From positions 372,001-436,000 of the forward strand of contig CAWGIG010000004.1 of the NCBI GenBank assembly GCA_963822595.1: a DNA stretch of 64,000 bases. Reading direction: 5' to 3'. Below are positions 1-8,370 of this stretch, one piece after another. Origin of the DNA: CAVRUH01 sp963822595. Its GTDB lineage: Bacteria > Chlamydiota > Chlamydiia > Chlamydiales > Waddliaceae. The notes below the pieces were generated by a model, which saw nothing but the letters and a program-made list of their open reading frames with translations, was not told where the DNA came from and ran no database searches. A program made the position numbers and the translations under genes. The first letter of the stretch is position 1. Each line of letters opens with the position of its first letter.

Positions 1-1
1 A

Positions 2-499
2 ACATGGCTTGAGGTTTCAGCAAAGCTATACGCAGAAGTTAATGGTACAGCTGAAACTGTTGAAGTGAAAATATTGAGATTTATACAAGAATATAAAGAA
101 TCTATTATTTTGGAATTCAGTCAAACGGAGGCCGGTGAACAATGGCACGCCTTAAATTATGTCAGAAATATTCTTGGGATTGAGCTTGGGCTTAATACCA
201 CTTTAAATGCTCATGATCCTTATGCTCAAAAAAACGATCCGCTGTTTAGTAAAGCACTTACGAAATGGTTTTTTTTACAAAGATATGAAAATGCAAATCG
301 TTTAGTTTCTGGCGTTCAAACCATGATCAATTCTCAAAATTACGATCCTACTTACTACGATTTTTTAGTAAAAGCAATTGAAGATCATAATATTAACAAC
401 GCACAAGATTACGTGGCGGAACATTTTTATGATGAAAATTATAAACTAAAGGAAGAAGGCGCTAACTTATTGCTTAGATCCATTGGGATTATAAAATAA
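2..499 (+). CDS. Unrecognised protein, 3' end of a gene cut by the window edge
   Basis: The reading frame is open from the first bases of the window, so this is the C-terminal part of a longer gene; the GTG at 65 is probably an internal valine. The visible part is soluble and mostly helical, with no membrane segment and no motif I recognise. It ends 24 bases before an F-box gene on the same strand, so the two could be co-transcribed. The function is unknown. Confidence 0.6.
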   Translation, partial: TWLEVSAKLYAEVNGTAETVEVKILRFIQEYKESIILEFSQTEAGEQWHALNYVRNILGIELGLNTTLNAHDPYAQKNDPLFSKALTKWFFLQRYENANRLVSGVQTMINSQNYDPTYYDFLVKAIEDHNINNAQDYVAEHFYDENYKLKEEGANLLLRSIGIIK

Positions 500-523
500 A
501 TTCTTTATAGAGAGGTTAACTAA

Positions 524-1513
524 ATGGAAGTTAATAATAGTTTATTCAATTCAGGTTTTGAATCGGTTGAATTTTCAGGAGAGGCTCCTGCAGCGGAAGC
601 TCTTGGGTTATCAGATCTTCCTTCAGAAGTTCAAGCGCGAATTTTTGTGCAAATTGCAAGAAACGGGGACCTACATGCTCGGTTAGTTTGTAGAGAATGG
701 AATGCATCCATATTGTCCTGTTGGAATCGCTATAATTATCGGCAGATTAAAAAATTAATTGTGGATATAGCTGCACGGATTGATTTGGAAAGCTATCCTT
801 TAACCTACAGGTGGCTGGCCGGTTTTTATCGTGTCCTAAGATTTCGTTTTGACCCTGAATTAAATACCACGCCCGAAGAAATAGAGCGCACCTATAGGAT
901 GCTTCAAGGGGAGATAATGTTTAGCTTAAAAGATCTTTCTAATGAAGAAAGGCTAGGCATGAGAGAGTTTTTAATGGGCAAACTTCCCGATTTTATTGAT
1001 GAAAATGGAGAGGTTGACGCTTATAATAACCTCAGGGAAAGTATCAACAAAGGCGACTTTAAAATATTTTACTCAATGTTTGCCGGCTGCCTTTTCTTGC
1101 TTAGTGAGGAACAACGAGGGTTAGCTGTAAGACGGGCTTGTAGGGTAAACAACTTTTTAATGATAAAAGAATTACTTGAAAATGGTCCCATTTCGGATTT
1201 GCATCGAGACGATGCTGTTATGTCCAGTATAGATATGCGAGCCATCCATTTATTGCTAGAGAAAGGGAATGTTTCCTATGATGCATTAACTTGCGCCTAT
1301 AACTTGGCGGCTGCTCAAGGGAATATCAAAGTTTTAACCGAGCTTCCGGGACAAGAGAACTTTTGGTGTATAGTTAGGATTGGAGCCATTATTGAATCTA
1401 CACTGAACGGTCAAGTGAACATGGTTCCAACCATTGCAAAACAATACATTTCAACTCTGACATGGAAACACATTCCCATTATCGCTATTTGCTGGCTGCT
1501 TCTTAAACCTTAA
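524..1513 (+). CDS. F-box protein with possible ankyrin-like C-terminus
   Basis: An F-box-like segment lies at about residues 28-68 (LSDLPSEVQARIF, then ARLVCREWN), matching the L-P-E-hydrophobic and LVCKxW pattern that binds Skp1 in eukaryotic SCF ubiquitin ligases. The C-terminal half has short helical pairs (IKELLENGPISD, IHLLLEKGNVS) that look like degenerate ankyrin repeats and could be the substrate-binding part. The start is supported by a purine-rich GAGAGG about 9 bases upstream. It is one of four F-box genes here. Such proteins are known from amoeba-associated chlamydiae and Legionella as translocated effectors; that role is inferred. Confidence 0.7.
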   Translation: MEVNNSLFNSGFESVEFSGEAPAAEALGLSDLPSEVQARIFVQIARNGDLHARLVCREWNASILSCWNRYNYRQIKKLIVDIAARIDLESYPLTYRWLAGFYRVLRFRFDPELNTTPEEIERTYRMLQGEIMFSLKDLSNEERLGMREFLMGKLPDFIDENGEVDAYNNLRESINKGDFKIFYSMFAGCLFLLSEEQRGLAVRRACRVNNFLMIKELLENGPISDLHRDDAVMSSIDMRAIHLLLEKGNVSYDALTCAYNLAAAQGNIKVLTELPGQENFWCIVRIGAIIESTLNGQVNMVPTIAKQYISTLTWKHIPIIAICWLLLKP

Positions 1514-1515
1514 GG

Positions 1516-2748
1516 TTAAAGTACAAGCCGTTTCTCTAACATAGCTGATTCTTCGCACTCGATAGCGACCCATTCAGGGAGTTTAATTTGTTCCCCACGA
1601 TTTTCCAAGTGAATGAATGACACGGGAATCACGCAAGCTAGCAACGTATCCACATCACCTCCAAAAGAAAGGCAACGCATGATCAAAGAAAAATGGGACT
1701 GCCCATTATTTTCCAAATCAAGTTGAGTCCATTTCCAACAGTAAAGTGTCCCAAATAGAGTTTCGTCCGCCTGAACAGCATTTGGCTTCATGATAACGCT
1801 AATAACACCTTCAAGATTTGAACCCTTTGCGTCAATAGGACCATCTATAGAATTAAGCACTTTTAATCTATGGATGAACGTCTGCTGTAACACATCAAAA
1901 TTTCCAAAAAGGGGGATACCCGCTTTTGCACTCAACTCCAATAAATCTTTTTTGCAGAGGGATAGAGAAGGGAAAAGATGATGCCATTTTCGATCATCCT
2001 GAAATAAATCTAAAGCATAATGGATGATGTCCTCGCAGCGGATTAGCTGCTTCATAAAAGCATTAGCAACATCGATGTAAACCAAATTGGCTAAGACTGC
2101 ACACGCATGATTATGCGTTGCTAGCGTTTGTGAGATGATGTTTTTAAAAATGATTTGCGGGTCATCAGAGAGCAGCAAAACAGGTAAGACGCGCATGCAG
2201 GACCCATTACCGGGCGCACCATTACGAAATTCTCCCAAATCTCGGCTTGCTTTAAGCGCCGCTAGCCTGTTTTGATCTGTCAGGGAAGCGATCTTTTTGA
2301 TTTGACCATAACCCCCACGTGGAATGCCTCCATTTTCGTTTCTAAAAGAGTCATAGACTTCGAAGAAAGACTGAGCGAATGCATCCGGAGAGGGCAAATG
2401 TTCCTTTTGAATCGCACGTATTACTCCGATACTCATTTCCGTATCATCGGTATACCGACCTTTTGCAAGACCAACATCGTAAGGCGGTCGGCGATCCCAC
2501 ACTAGACCCTGCTTTAAAGCCTCCCAGTTCTCCAAAATTCGACTTCTCGGCCACATTTCGACCCCTTGACCTATCGTGTCACCATAGCAGGTGTACCTTA
2601 ATGCCTTTAAAACGATCTCTGGAATAGTCCCAGTCATACTTTTAGCCTCCACAATCGCACTAGGGGCCAACATTGCTGATACATATCCACTAGGTATACC
2701 GTTCATCACCAAAACTCCCAAGGAATTGATTATTAATGCTTGCAACAT
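1516..2748 (-). CDS. ADP-ribosylglycohydrolase family protein (DraG/ARH-like)
   Basis: This family removes ADP-ribose from proteins or cleaves related ADP-ribosyl compounds using two metal ions. The visible motifs are GRYTDDTEMS near residue 100, the metal-binding TDD of DraG/ARH enzymes, and FGGDVDTLLA near residue 368, the C-terminal GGDxDT metal site. A GNGSCMRVLPV segment between them also fits the family. The domain appears to begin near residue 39, so the true start may be one of the internal methionines. It converges tail to tail with the F-box gene, 2 bases apart. It could counter host or self ADP-ribosylation; the substrate is unknown. Confidence 0.85.
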   Translation of the reverse strand: MLQALIINSLGVLVMNGIPSGYVSAMLAPSAIVEAKSMTGTIPEIVLKALRYTCYGDTIGQGVEMWPRSRILENWEALKQGLVWDRRPPYDVGLAKGRYTDDTEMSIGVIRAIQKEHLPSPDAFAQSFFEVYDSFRNENGGIPRGGYGQIKKIASLTDQNRLAALKASRDLGEFRNGAPGNGSCMRVLPVLLLSDDPQIIFKNIISQTLATHNHACAVLANLVYIDVANAFMKQLIRCEDIIHYALDLFQDDRKWHHLFPSLSLCKKDLLELSAKAGIPLFGNFDVLQQTFIHRLKVLNSIDGPIDAKGSNLEGVISVIMKPNAVQADETLFGTLYCWKWTQLDLENNGQSHFSLIMRCLSFGGDVDTLLACVIPVSFIHLENRGEQIKLPEWVAIECEESAMLEKRLVL

Positions 2749-2810
2749 TCATAACACTTTTCTCAATAATTGAAAAAGCTATTTCATTTAAACGAACTAT
2801 CCACTGGTGT

Positions 2811-3998
2811 TTAAAATTTTAAGGGTTGTATCCAAACTTTCGGGATTCCTTCATTATACCTTCTGGTCAAATCTAATGCGTCCGAAAGAACACTTAGACC
2901 CCCAATACCCATGCTGTTAATTACGAAATGATATTCTGAATCTTTCCCTTTTGTTTCTTTACAGATGCCTAACTTCACTGCGATGGTAGCAATTCTTTTT
3001 AGATAACAATCTCTCTTCATGAATAAAAGAACACCCTCCCTCATAAAAACTGTTTCAACTTTTGCCAAAGATTCATCACGATCGTCGTCCATAAATAAGG
3101 CAACTTGCTCGTCCAAACGTTTGTTAAATATAGAAATTGCTTTTTGTATTTTTGGAAACTGAGCCTGAACTCGCAAGGCGATATCAGCATCCAGAGAAAT
3201 ATCAGATTCAGTATACCTTTCAAGATCAAGTGGGCAATGCTTCTTTTTCCGCAGCCATTCAATAAGAGGCTTTCGGTTGAACGCATGATTGCAGGGCAAA
3301 CGAACCGGATCGAGAAGGGGCTGTCCGGAAAGAACACATTTAGTATTCGGAAATTCGAAGACCGTTTCCTTAAACGGATTCTGACCCCATATTCCTTCCA
3401 AAAAAATGGGTGTCAATTCTTTTGAATAGGTAATACAGAAATTGTCCCTGATTCTGCGAGAAAATTGCTCAGCTTGTTCTTCACCTGGTTGGTAATGTCC
3501 GCTCCATGAGCTTTCTTTAGTCATTCCGCCATCGCGAATCTCTAACATACACGCATAAGCTACGGGTTCCCCCCCAACAAAAGTGGAGTGGTGTATTTGC
3601 CCTCGTATTTTATGGCTCAAAAAAAGGACCCCCCTTTGGGTCATGATTAACATAGCACCTGTATCAAAATCCAAAGGTTTTGTATTGATCGGATGACCAT
3701 TCATATCATAGAGTTTTCCTTCATAAGCGAACACCTGATATAAAGTGGACCTATCTAGATAATCAGCATAATTGATTTTTTCTCCGCGATAATCTGGTTG
3801 CATAGGGAGTAAAGAATGAAATGTAAGATCCAAACGTCTGTGACTATCTACAATACGATTGATGTCGTTTTTGTAAAAGAAATCGTTTAAAGTTTGAATT
3901 TCGCGACGGACAAAATCTTCCTCTTCCCACCCCAAAAATTGTTTTGGACTTGCGGAGGATTCAACATATCCATTATTATTTACTTGAGCCGAAATCAT
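2811..3998 (-). CDS. U-box E3 ubiquitin ligase-like protein with IQM-like domain
   Basis: A U-box lies at about residues 219-285: CVLSGQPLLDPVRLPCNHAF, then a helix with LIEWLRKKKHCPLD. U-box proteins recruit E2 enzymes and act as ubiquitin ligases. Before it, residues about 80-180 hold an HSTFVGGEPVA segment followed by SGHYQPGEEQ. I associate that combination with the plant IQM (IQ-motif) family and some Legionella-type effectors. No signal peptide or membrane segment is visible. The pairing of a eukaryote-like domain with a U-box suggests a secreted host-acting ligase. The U-box call is firm; the IQM-like call rests on motif memory. Confidence 0.8.
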   Translation of the reverse strand: MISAQVNNNGYVESSASPKQFLGWEEEDFVRREIQTLNDFFYKNDINRIVDSHRRLDLTFHSLLPMQPDYRGEKINYADYLDRSTLYQVFAYEGKLYDMNGHPINTKPLDFDTGAMLIMTQRGVLFLSHKIRGQIHHSTFVGGEPVAYACMLEIRDGGMTKESSWSGHYQPGEEQAEQFSRRIRDNFCITYSKELTPIFLEGIWGQNPFKETVFEFPNTKCVLSGQPLLDPVRLPCNHAFNRKPLIEWLRKKKHCPLDLERYTESDISLDADIALRVQAQFPKIQKAISIFNKRLDEQVALFMDDDRDESLAKVETVFMREGVLLFMKRDCYLKRIATIAVKLGICKETKGKDSEYHFVINSMGIGGLSVLSDALDLTRRYNEGIPKVWIQPLKF

Positions 3999-4089
3999 AT
4001 TGAAATTTACCTATTGTATATTTTCTTGATCTTTATTATATGCACATTGTATCATCAACGTAATTAATTTTATAAAGAAAGAATTTTTT

Positions 4090-4614
4090 ATGAATTTTAT
4101 AAACTCTTATGCGTGGCCCGTAGCTGGATTAACAGCAGTAACACTCACCTATTTTACTTTTTTCCATAAAAGCACAAACGAACCCCAAAAGCTACTGAGG
4201 GGTAGTAATGATGGTCCTCACATTGGAGATACTGTGACCCTGAAAATTGCCGGGTTAGAGAAGCCCTACCATATTTTTGGTGCTACAGGGCATTCCCTAG
4301 CCACTTGCAAGCTCATTTCTAAAAACTGCATGGAAAAAACACATAACGGACAGCGTTTATATTTTGTTACAGAAGAAGAATCGTTAGATATCGCCGAGAC
4401 TTATGCAAACAATAACAGTGAGCCAGTCTATCGCGAGCCAGGTAATACCGATTTGCTGGGTGATGATGAGATTCCAGCCATCGCCTATTTGGGTTCACAT
4501 AGGAGAATTCGGTGGCTATTTCATCATTCTGTCGGCAGCTTGGGGAGCGCACTACTCAATTTTAGCTTTATTGATGTGCAAGTGGTTCATATCAAAAAAC
4601 TGAAAAAAATTTAG
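4090..4614 (+). CDS. Unrecognised membrane-anchored protein, possibly frameshifted near its 3' end
   Basis: One hydrophobic segment lies at residues 8-26, followed by a soluble region containing GDTVTLKIAGLEKPYHIFGA. The last ~40 residues in this frame are basic and unremarkable. In the next frame, the same DNA at about 4495-4603 encodes a strongly hydrophobic stretch (GEFGGYFIILSAAWGAHYSI) that would make a good second membrane segment. This suggests a single-base indel near 4495. The order membrane segment, domain, membrane segment recalls the GIDE-type domain of MUL1-like ubiquitin ligases, but no RING is present and I do not make that call. Confidence 0.5.
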   Translation: MNFINSYAWPVAGLTAVTLTYFTFFHKSTNEPQKLLRGSNDGPHIGDTVTLKIAGLEKPYHIFGATGHSLATCKLISKNCMEKTHNGQRLYFVTEEESLDIAETYANNNSEPVYREPGNTDLLGDDEIPAIAYLGSHRRIRWLFHHSVGSLGSALLNFSFIDVQVVHIKKLKKI

Positions 4615-4617
4615 TCC

Positions 4618-5106
4618 ATGCGAAATCAGTTAACATTTAAACCCGTAAAAGCGAATGATCGATCTCTTGTTCATGGATGGCTTGTACAACCTCATGTAGC
4701 TGAGTGGATTCATGGAAAGGGGCTTCAAAATACCTTAACGGGGCTGGAAAAGTTTTTTGCAGGAGAAACCACCACTACTTATTGGATTGCTTATGATAAA
4801 GACATTCCTTTTGCCTTTCTGATTACCTCTCCTGAAGGAAGTGATGGCACCACATTAGATGTGTTCATTTGCAATCTAGATTATTTAGGGAAGGGTTTTT
4901 GTGTGCCAATGATTCGTGAATTTTTAACTATCCAGTTTTCCCATATGAAAAGGGTTTTAATAGATCCGGAAGCGACGAATAAACGAGCTATCCATGTCTA
5001 CCAAAAAGTGGGCTTTAAGATTATCAAAGAGTTTATTGCTAGCTGGCATCCCGTGCCTCACTTCCTCATGGAGCTTTCTATGAGAGATCTTTTGGAGAAA
5101 TGCTAG
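4618..5106 (+). CDS. GNAT family N-acetyltransferase, AAC(6')-like
   Basis: The 162-residue length and fold pattern fit the AAC(6')/RimJ branch of GNAT acetyltransferases, which transfer acetyl from acetyl-CoA to an amine. Visible features are FKPVKANDRSLVHGWLVQPHV at the N-terminus, the central strand TLDVFICNLDYLGKGFCVPM (a loose acetyl-CoA-loop region), and VLIDPEATNKRAIHVYQKVGFK, the typical NxRAIxxYxKxGF signature. It starts 3 bases after the upstream stop codon, so the two are probably co-transcribed. The substrate is unknown; aminoglycoside modification cannot be assumed. Confidence 0.8.
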   Translation: MRNQLTFKPVKANDRSLVHGWLVQPHVAEWIHGKGLQNTLTGLEKFFAGETTTTYWIAYDKDIPFAFLITSPEGSDGTTLDVFICNLDYLGKGFCVPMIREFLTIQFSHMKRVLIDPEATNKRAIHVYQKVGFKIIKEFIASWHPVPHFLMELSMRDLLEKC

Positions 5107-5369
5107 TAACCATGTCGAATCCGGTCATTGCCTCTTTGCATTTCAACTGCAAGTATTGAGTAAGCCACTGCACCAACAACTGTTATAACTGCCCCACCAG
5201 CTCCAGCTACAGTAAATGCCGCTGTTACGACGTTTTCATTATAAGAAAAACCCAAAATATTCAATCCAACGGCCATCGTTGCCGAAGTAATACCCACAAG
5301 AGCTGCGGTACCCACATAGGGAAGGCGGAGACACTCCCCTCTTAAAAGACCATTGACTGCCCAATTCAT
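5103..5369 (-). CDS. Small two-helix membrane protein, unrecognised
   Basis: Eighty-eight residues rich in Gly, Ala and Val form two predicted membrane segments at about 20-40 and 50-72. The second contains VAGAGGAVITVVGAVAYSI. AAGGAT sits 7 bases before the ATG. Its end overlaps the convergent acetyltransferase gene by 4 bases. No family is recognised. Confidence 0.55.
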   Translation of the reverse strand: MNWAVNGLLRGECLRLPYVGTAALVGITSATMAVGLNILGFSYNENVVTAAFTVAGAGGAVITVVGAVAYSILAVEMQRGNDRIRHGY

Positions 5370-5530
5370 GAACTATCCTTATATAAAGTATTGATTCGTA
5401 CAATTTTATCATAAAAAACAATAAAAAACCTAAAATTTTTCGTAAATAATAGTAAATCTTAATCAAAAATTAACAAATGTATAGTAAGATTATTCTTTAA
5501 ATAAAATTAAAACTTATACACAAGGCTATT

Positions 5531-6940
5531 ATGGGACCAATACAAAAATATACACCATTAAACACCTGGATTCCAGTCGATTACAAAGATGCCAATTTAT
5601 CCATAGGAAAGAAAGCCGCAAACGCCTTCGAAGATTTTTTCTACTTAGGCGGAAGAAAAGCTCGGGTTATCAACAGCGAAGAAAGTACCCTTACTGTTGA
5701 AATGCCAAAAGATCAGAAACAACCCTGGTACGTCACAGCATTAAAAGTTCTCTTCTACTTCACCATTATTCTCCCTATCCTTATGCTTATCGGTAAAGCC
5801 ATCTTCCGCTTAACTCATGATATAAAAATTCTTGGAGACTATGAAAGTCCTTCATTCTTTGATCCTCACGCGGAGGCAAAAGAGCTTAAAAATGATCCTC
5901 TATTTCGATCTCGTTTAAATGAGAACACTTGGGTAAAAGTTAAATTTAATAATTGCAAGAACAGCAAATATCTATATTCTTTCGATAATGGATCGGTAAA
6001 AGTACAACACGTTGTAAAACAACTTGGTAAAGGTGGATTCGGAAAGGTAAAACTTCTTCATGATTTAGGGACTGGGAATCTCACAGCGCTTAAAATTGCA
6101 AATCCGGATGCGGATCCTAGCGGCGAATTGCTGACAAATGAATCCAATAAACTTCAGCAAATCAACGCTGTTGCAAAATCAAGATTAATTCAAGAGCCCC
6201 CCCTTACAGAAGTCAGATCCGTTCAAAGATTATACAATAAAAAAGGGGACAAACCAGTAATTCGAAAAGCCTTTGAAACTACCGCCTTTGATGGCAGCAT
6301 CCAAGATTTATTATTAGAAAAAAAGGATTTGCCACTGGATCAAAGACTATACATTGTGAACCAACTTGTTCAAGGGACCCGCGTTTTACACGTTAATGGT
6401 ATAGCACACAATGACATCAAGCCTGATAACATACTCTATAAAGATAACGGGTATGATGTTACTATTATCGACTTATCCGGTGCAATATTTGAAAATTCTG
6501 GTAATCAGAATATTCAATATACTCGATTATACAGCAATATAAATGAAGTAAAAAGTGCGGTCAATGCTCCAGACGATGTCTCCTTTGACACACGTCTTTC
6601 GTTAGATATGCGAGCAGTTGGAATTACAATATTCCAAATATTAACAGGGATCACTAATCCATTCGTTTTAGCTAAAACAATTCAAAGTAAAGAAAGCATT
6701 GATACAGCGTTGAGCAGTATATTAAAGGAAGAAAAATATGATTCCCTTCGTGAGTTAATCATAAAGATGATAACCGAAGATGTCAAAATTAAAAAGGCCC
6801 TCCTTGGAGGAGCCTCAAAGGGTCTTAAAAAGGCATGTAGATTCGTAGGCCTTAAAAAAGTTGTTGATAACAAAATTCAGACTGACCGCCCCTGCATAGA
6901 AAGTGTCTGCGCAGTTGTTGAAGAAGCCTGCCGAGGGTAA
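5531..6940 (+). CDS. Membrane-anchored Ser/Thr protein kinase-like protein
   Basis: A membrane segment lies at about residues 68-93. A kinase domain follows: glycine loop GKGGFGKV at 166-173, ATP-binding Lys189 in ALKIA, catalytic HND at 293-295 (in place of HRD) with IKPDN following, and DLS at 314-316 in place of DFG. DMRAVGITIFQILTG near 359 is the helix F region. The catalytic and metal Asp residues are both kept, so activity is plausible despite the HND and DLS variants. A kinase behind a membrane anchor fits an inclusion-membrane or secreted regulator. The substrate is unknown. Confidence 0.8.
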   Translation: MGPIQKYTPLNTWIPVDYKDANLSIGKKAANAFEDFFYLGGRKARVINSEESTLTVEMPKDQKQPWYVTALKVLFYFTIILPILMLIGKAIFRLTHDIKILGDYESPSFFDPHAEAKELKNDPLFRSRLNENTWVKVKFNNCKNSKYLYSFDNGSVKVQHVVKQLGKGGFGKVKLLHDLGTGNLTALKIANPDADPSGELLTNESNKLQQINAVAKSRLIQEPPLTEVRSVQRLYNKKGDKPVIRKAFETTAFDGSIQDLLLEKKDLPLDQRLYIVNQLVQGTRVLHVNGIAHNDIKPDNILYKDNGYDVTIIDLSGAIFENSGNQNIQYTRLYSNINEVKSAVNAPDDVSFDTRLSLDMRAVGITIFQILTGITNPFVLAKTIQSKESIDTALSSILKEEKYDSLRELIIKMITEDVKIKKALLGGASKGLKKACRFVGLKKVVDNKIQTDRPCIESVCAVVEEACRG

Positions 6941-6951
6941 GACCAACAGTA

Positions 6952-7094
6952 TGGAGGCACCCTGGTCATACAAGCGCATGTAGCTTACTGTGTCCTCACA
7001 GTAAGCGATGCTCAAGAGTTTGCAAACACTCGCACCAGGCTTACTGTGGGGACACAGTAAGCTACATACTGTCGTATGACCAGGTTGGCGCCTG
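6952..7094. repeat. Nested palindrome element (two hairpins inside an inverted repeat)
   Basis: Outer arms at about 6952-6990 and 7056-7094 are imperfect inverted copies sharing CCTGGTCATAC and ATGTAGCTTACTG. Inside each arm is a perfect self-complementary hairpin: 6983-7006 (GCTTACTGTG, 4-base loop, CACAGTAAGC core) and 7039-7062 (same stem, GGGA loop). The element fills the space between the kinase and the convergent F-box gene and could act as a bidirectional terminator or be a small non-coding mobile repeat. Confidence 0.8.
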
Positions 7095-7113
7095 AAAAAT
7101 ACAGTTCCCTCTT

Positions 7114-8370
7114 TCACTTCGACGGCAATGCTATTTTAGTTATAATTTTAGCTAAGGCTATACTTCTGGTTATACTACATTTTATATGGCCAATCGTTAA
7201 CCTTGCCTCGTAAAGACTCTTTTTGGATTCCATTAAGGATATTTTCTGCAGCATCTTATCTCGATAATAGTCACTCTCCATTAAAAGAGCCGCGGATTTG
7301 GCACGCGATAAGTATTCTGGAAATTTTCTCGCCATTTTACGGTAAGCGCGAGATTTAGTGTAATGACACTCAAAAAGACCAAAATCTTGATTCTCGGCTT
7401 TTTCTGCCATTTCTTTGGCTAAATCATAAAATATAGAGTTTATTTTCCCAAGTTTCATAATGAGAGGAATGGTTACCCATAATCGCTGATTTGGACCTTT
7501 ATCTATTGAATCCATTGCCTGACTTATGTAGGAAATATCCTTTTTAGCAATCTTCGCAAAGATCCGGGCCTTTTTAAATTCAGTGTGAGTGAGTAACTTT
7601 ACATTTTCTTTGGCCGCTGAAAGATCAGCTTTTACTTGGCATTTTACAATTTTAAAAAGAGTTTCCTCTTTCTGAAATGCATCTTCAATTTGAAGGCTAG
7701 CGTTTATCGCCCTGATAAAATATTGAGGGTTTAGCTTTGAAATTTTCAAATAGCATAAAGCCCTCATTTTTGGATCTTGAATGGGAATTTCGTCTAAGTC
7801 TACAGGATTCTCTTGGAAATAGTTAGGATAGACTTTTGCAATCTTCAAATAGGCCTCAACTCGACAAATCGGAGCTAATATTTCTTGCATTCCCACACCA
7901 ATAAGGTCTTTATAGGTGGGGCAAACTTTTGATATTTCCAAGTAGGCTAAGGTACGATTAGCACTAAAGGATGAAAATGTTTCTGCACTTTTTTTAGCCG
8001 ATTCTAAGTCACAACAGATCTGTGCCTTGAAAAGCGATGGATTAAATCCAATGATGCTATAACTTTCTTGTTCTACAAACTGCTTAAAGAGGTCAAAGAG
8101 AAGATCCTTTTGAAAATTGTCTCTAGGAAATATAAATGCATTCCATTCTTTACATACCAATAGTGCATTTTTTAATGACGGAGCATCTAAGTATGAGAAA
8201 ACCCTATAGGATATATCTGGTCCAAGCTGTTCATGAAAGTCTTGAGGCGCTTCAGCAGATAAGCATTTTTTCACTATAGATGATATGGCCGCACAGCCAA
8301 GTAAGAGAGTGCCCCCTATTGCGAATTGAATAAAGGATGACCCAGAAAGTAACGATCTATTAATACTCAT
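7114..8370 (-). CDS. F-box protein with N-terminal hydrophobic segment and helical repeats
   Basis: A hydrophobic stretch at residues 13-33 is followed by an F-box at about 46-85 (LGPDISYRVFSYLDAPSLKN, then ALLVCKEWNAFIF). The rest consists of repeated helical units of about 35 residues such as AYLKIAKVYPNYF and CYLKISKLNPQYF, resembling TPR/SEL1-type hairpins. The start overlaps the end of the upstream HIT gene by 11 bases, so they are probably translationally coupled. A role in host SCF ligase recruitment is inferred from the F-box. Confidence 0.75.
   Translation of the reverse strand: MSINRSLLSGSSFIQFAIGGTLLLGCAAISSIVKKCLSAEAPQDFHEQLGPDISYRVFSYLDAPSLKNALLVCKEWNAFIFPRDNFQKDLLFDLFKQFVEQESYSIIGFNPSLFKAQICCDLESAKKSAETFSSFSANRTLAYLEISKVCPTYKDLIGVGMQEILAPICRVEAYLKIAKVYPNYFQENPVDLDEIPIQDPKMRALCYLKISKLNPQYFIRAINASLQIEDAFQKEETLFKIVKCQVKADLSAAKENVKLLTHTEFKKARIFAKIAKKDISYISQAMDSIDKGPNQRLWVTIPLIMKLGKINSIFYDLAKEMAEKAENQDFGLFECHYTKSRAYRKMARKFPEYLSRAKSAALLMESDYYRDKMLQKISLMESKKSLYEARLTIGHIKCSITRSIALAKIITKIALPSK

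Noticed and set aside
4618..5106. Aminoglycoside resistance gene
   Set aside because: AAC(6')-like folds are common in GNATs with other substrates and there is no resistance-gene context.
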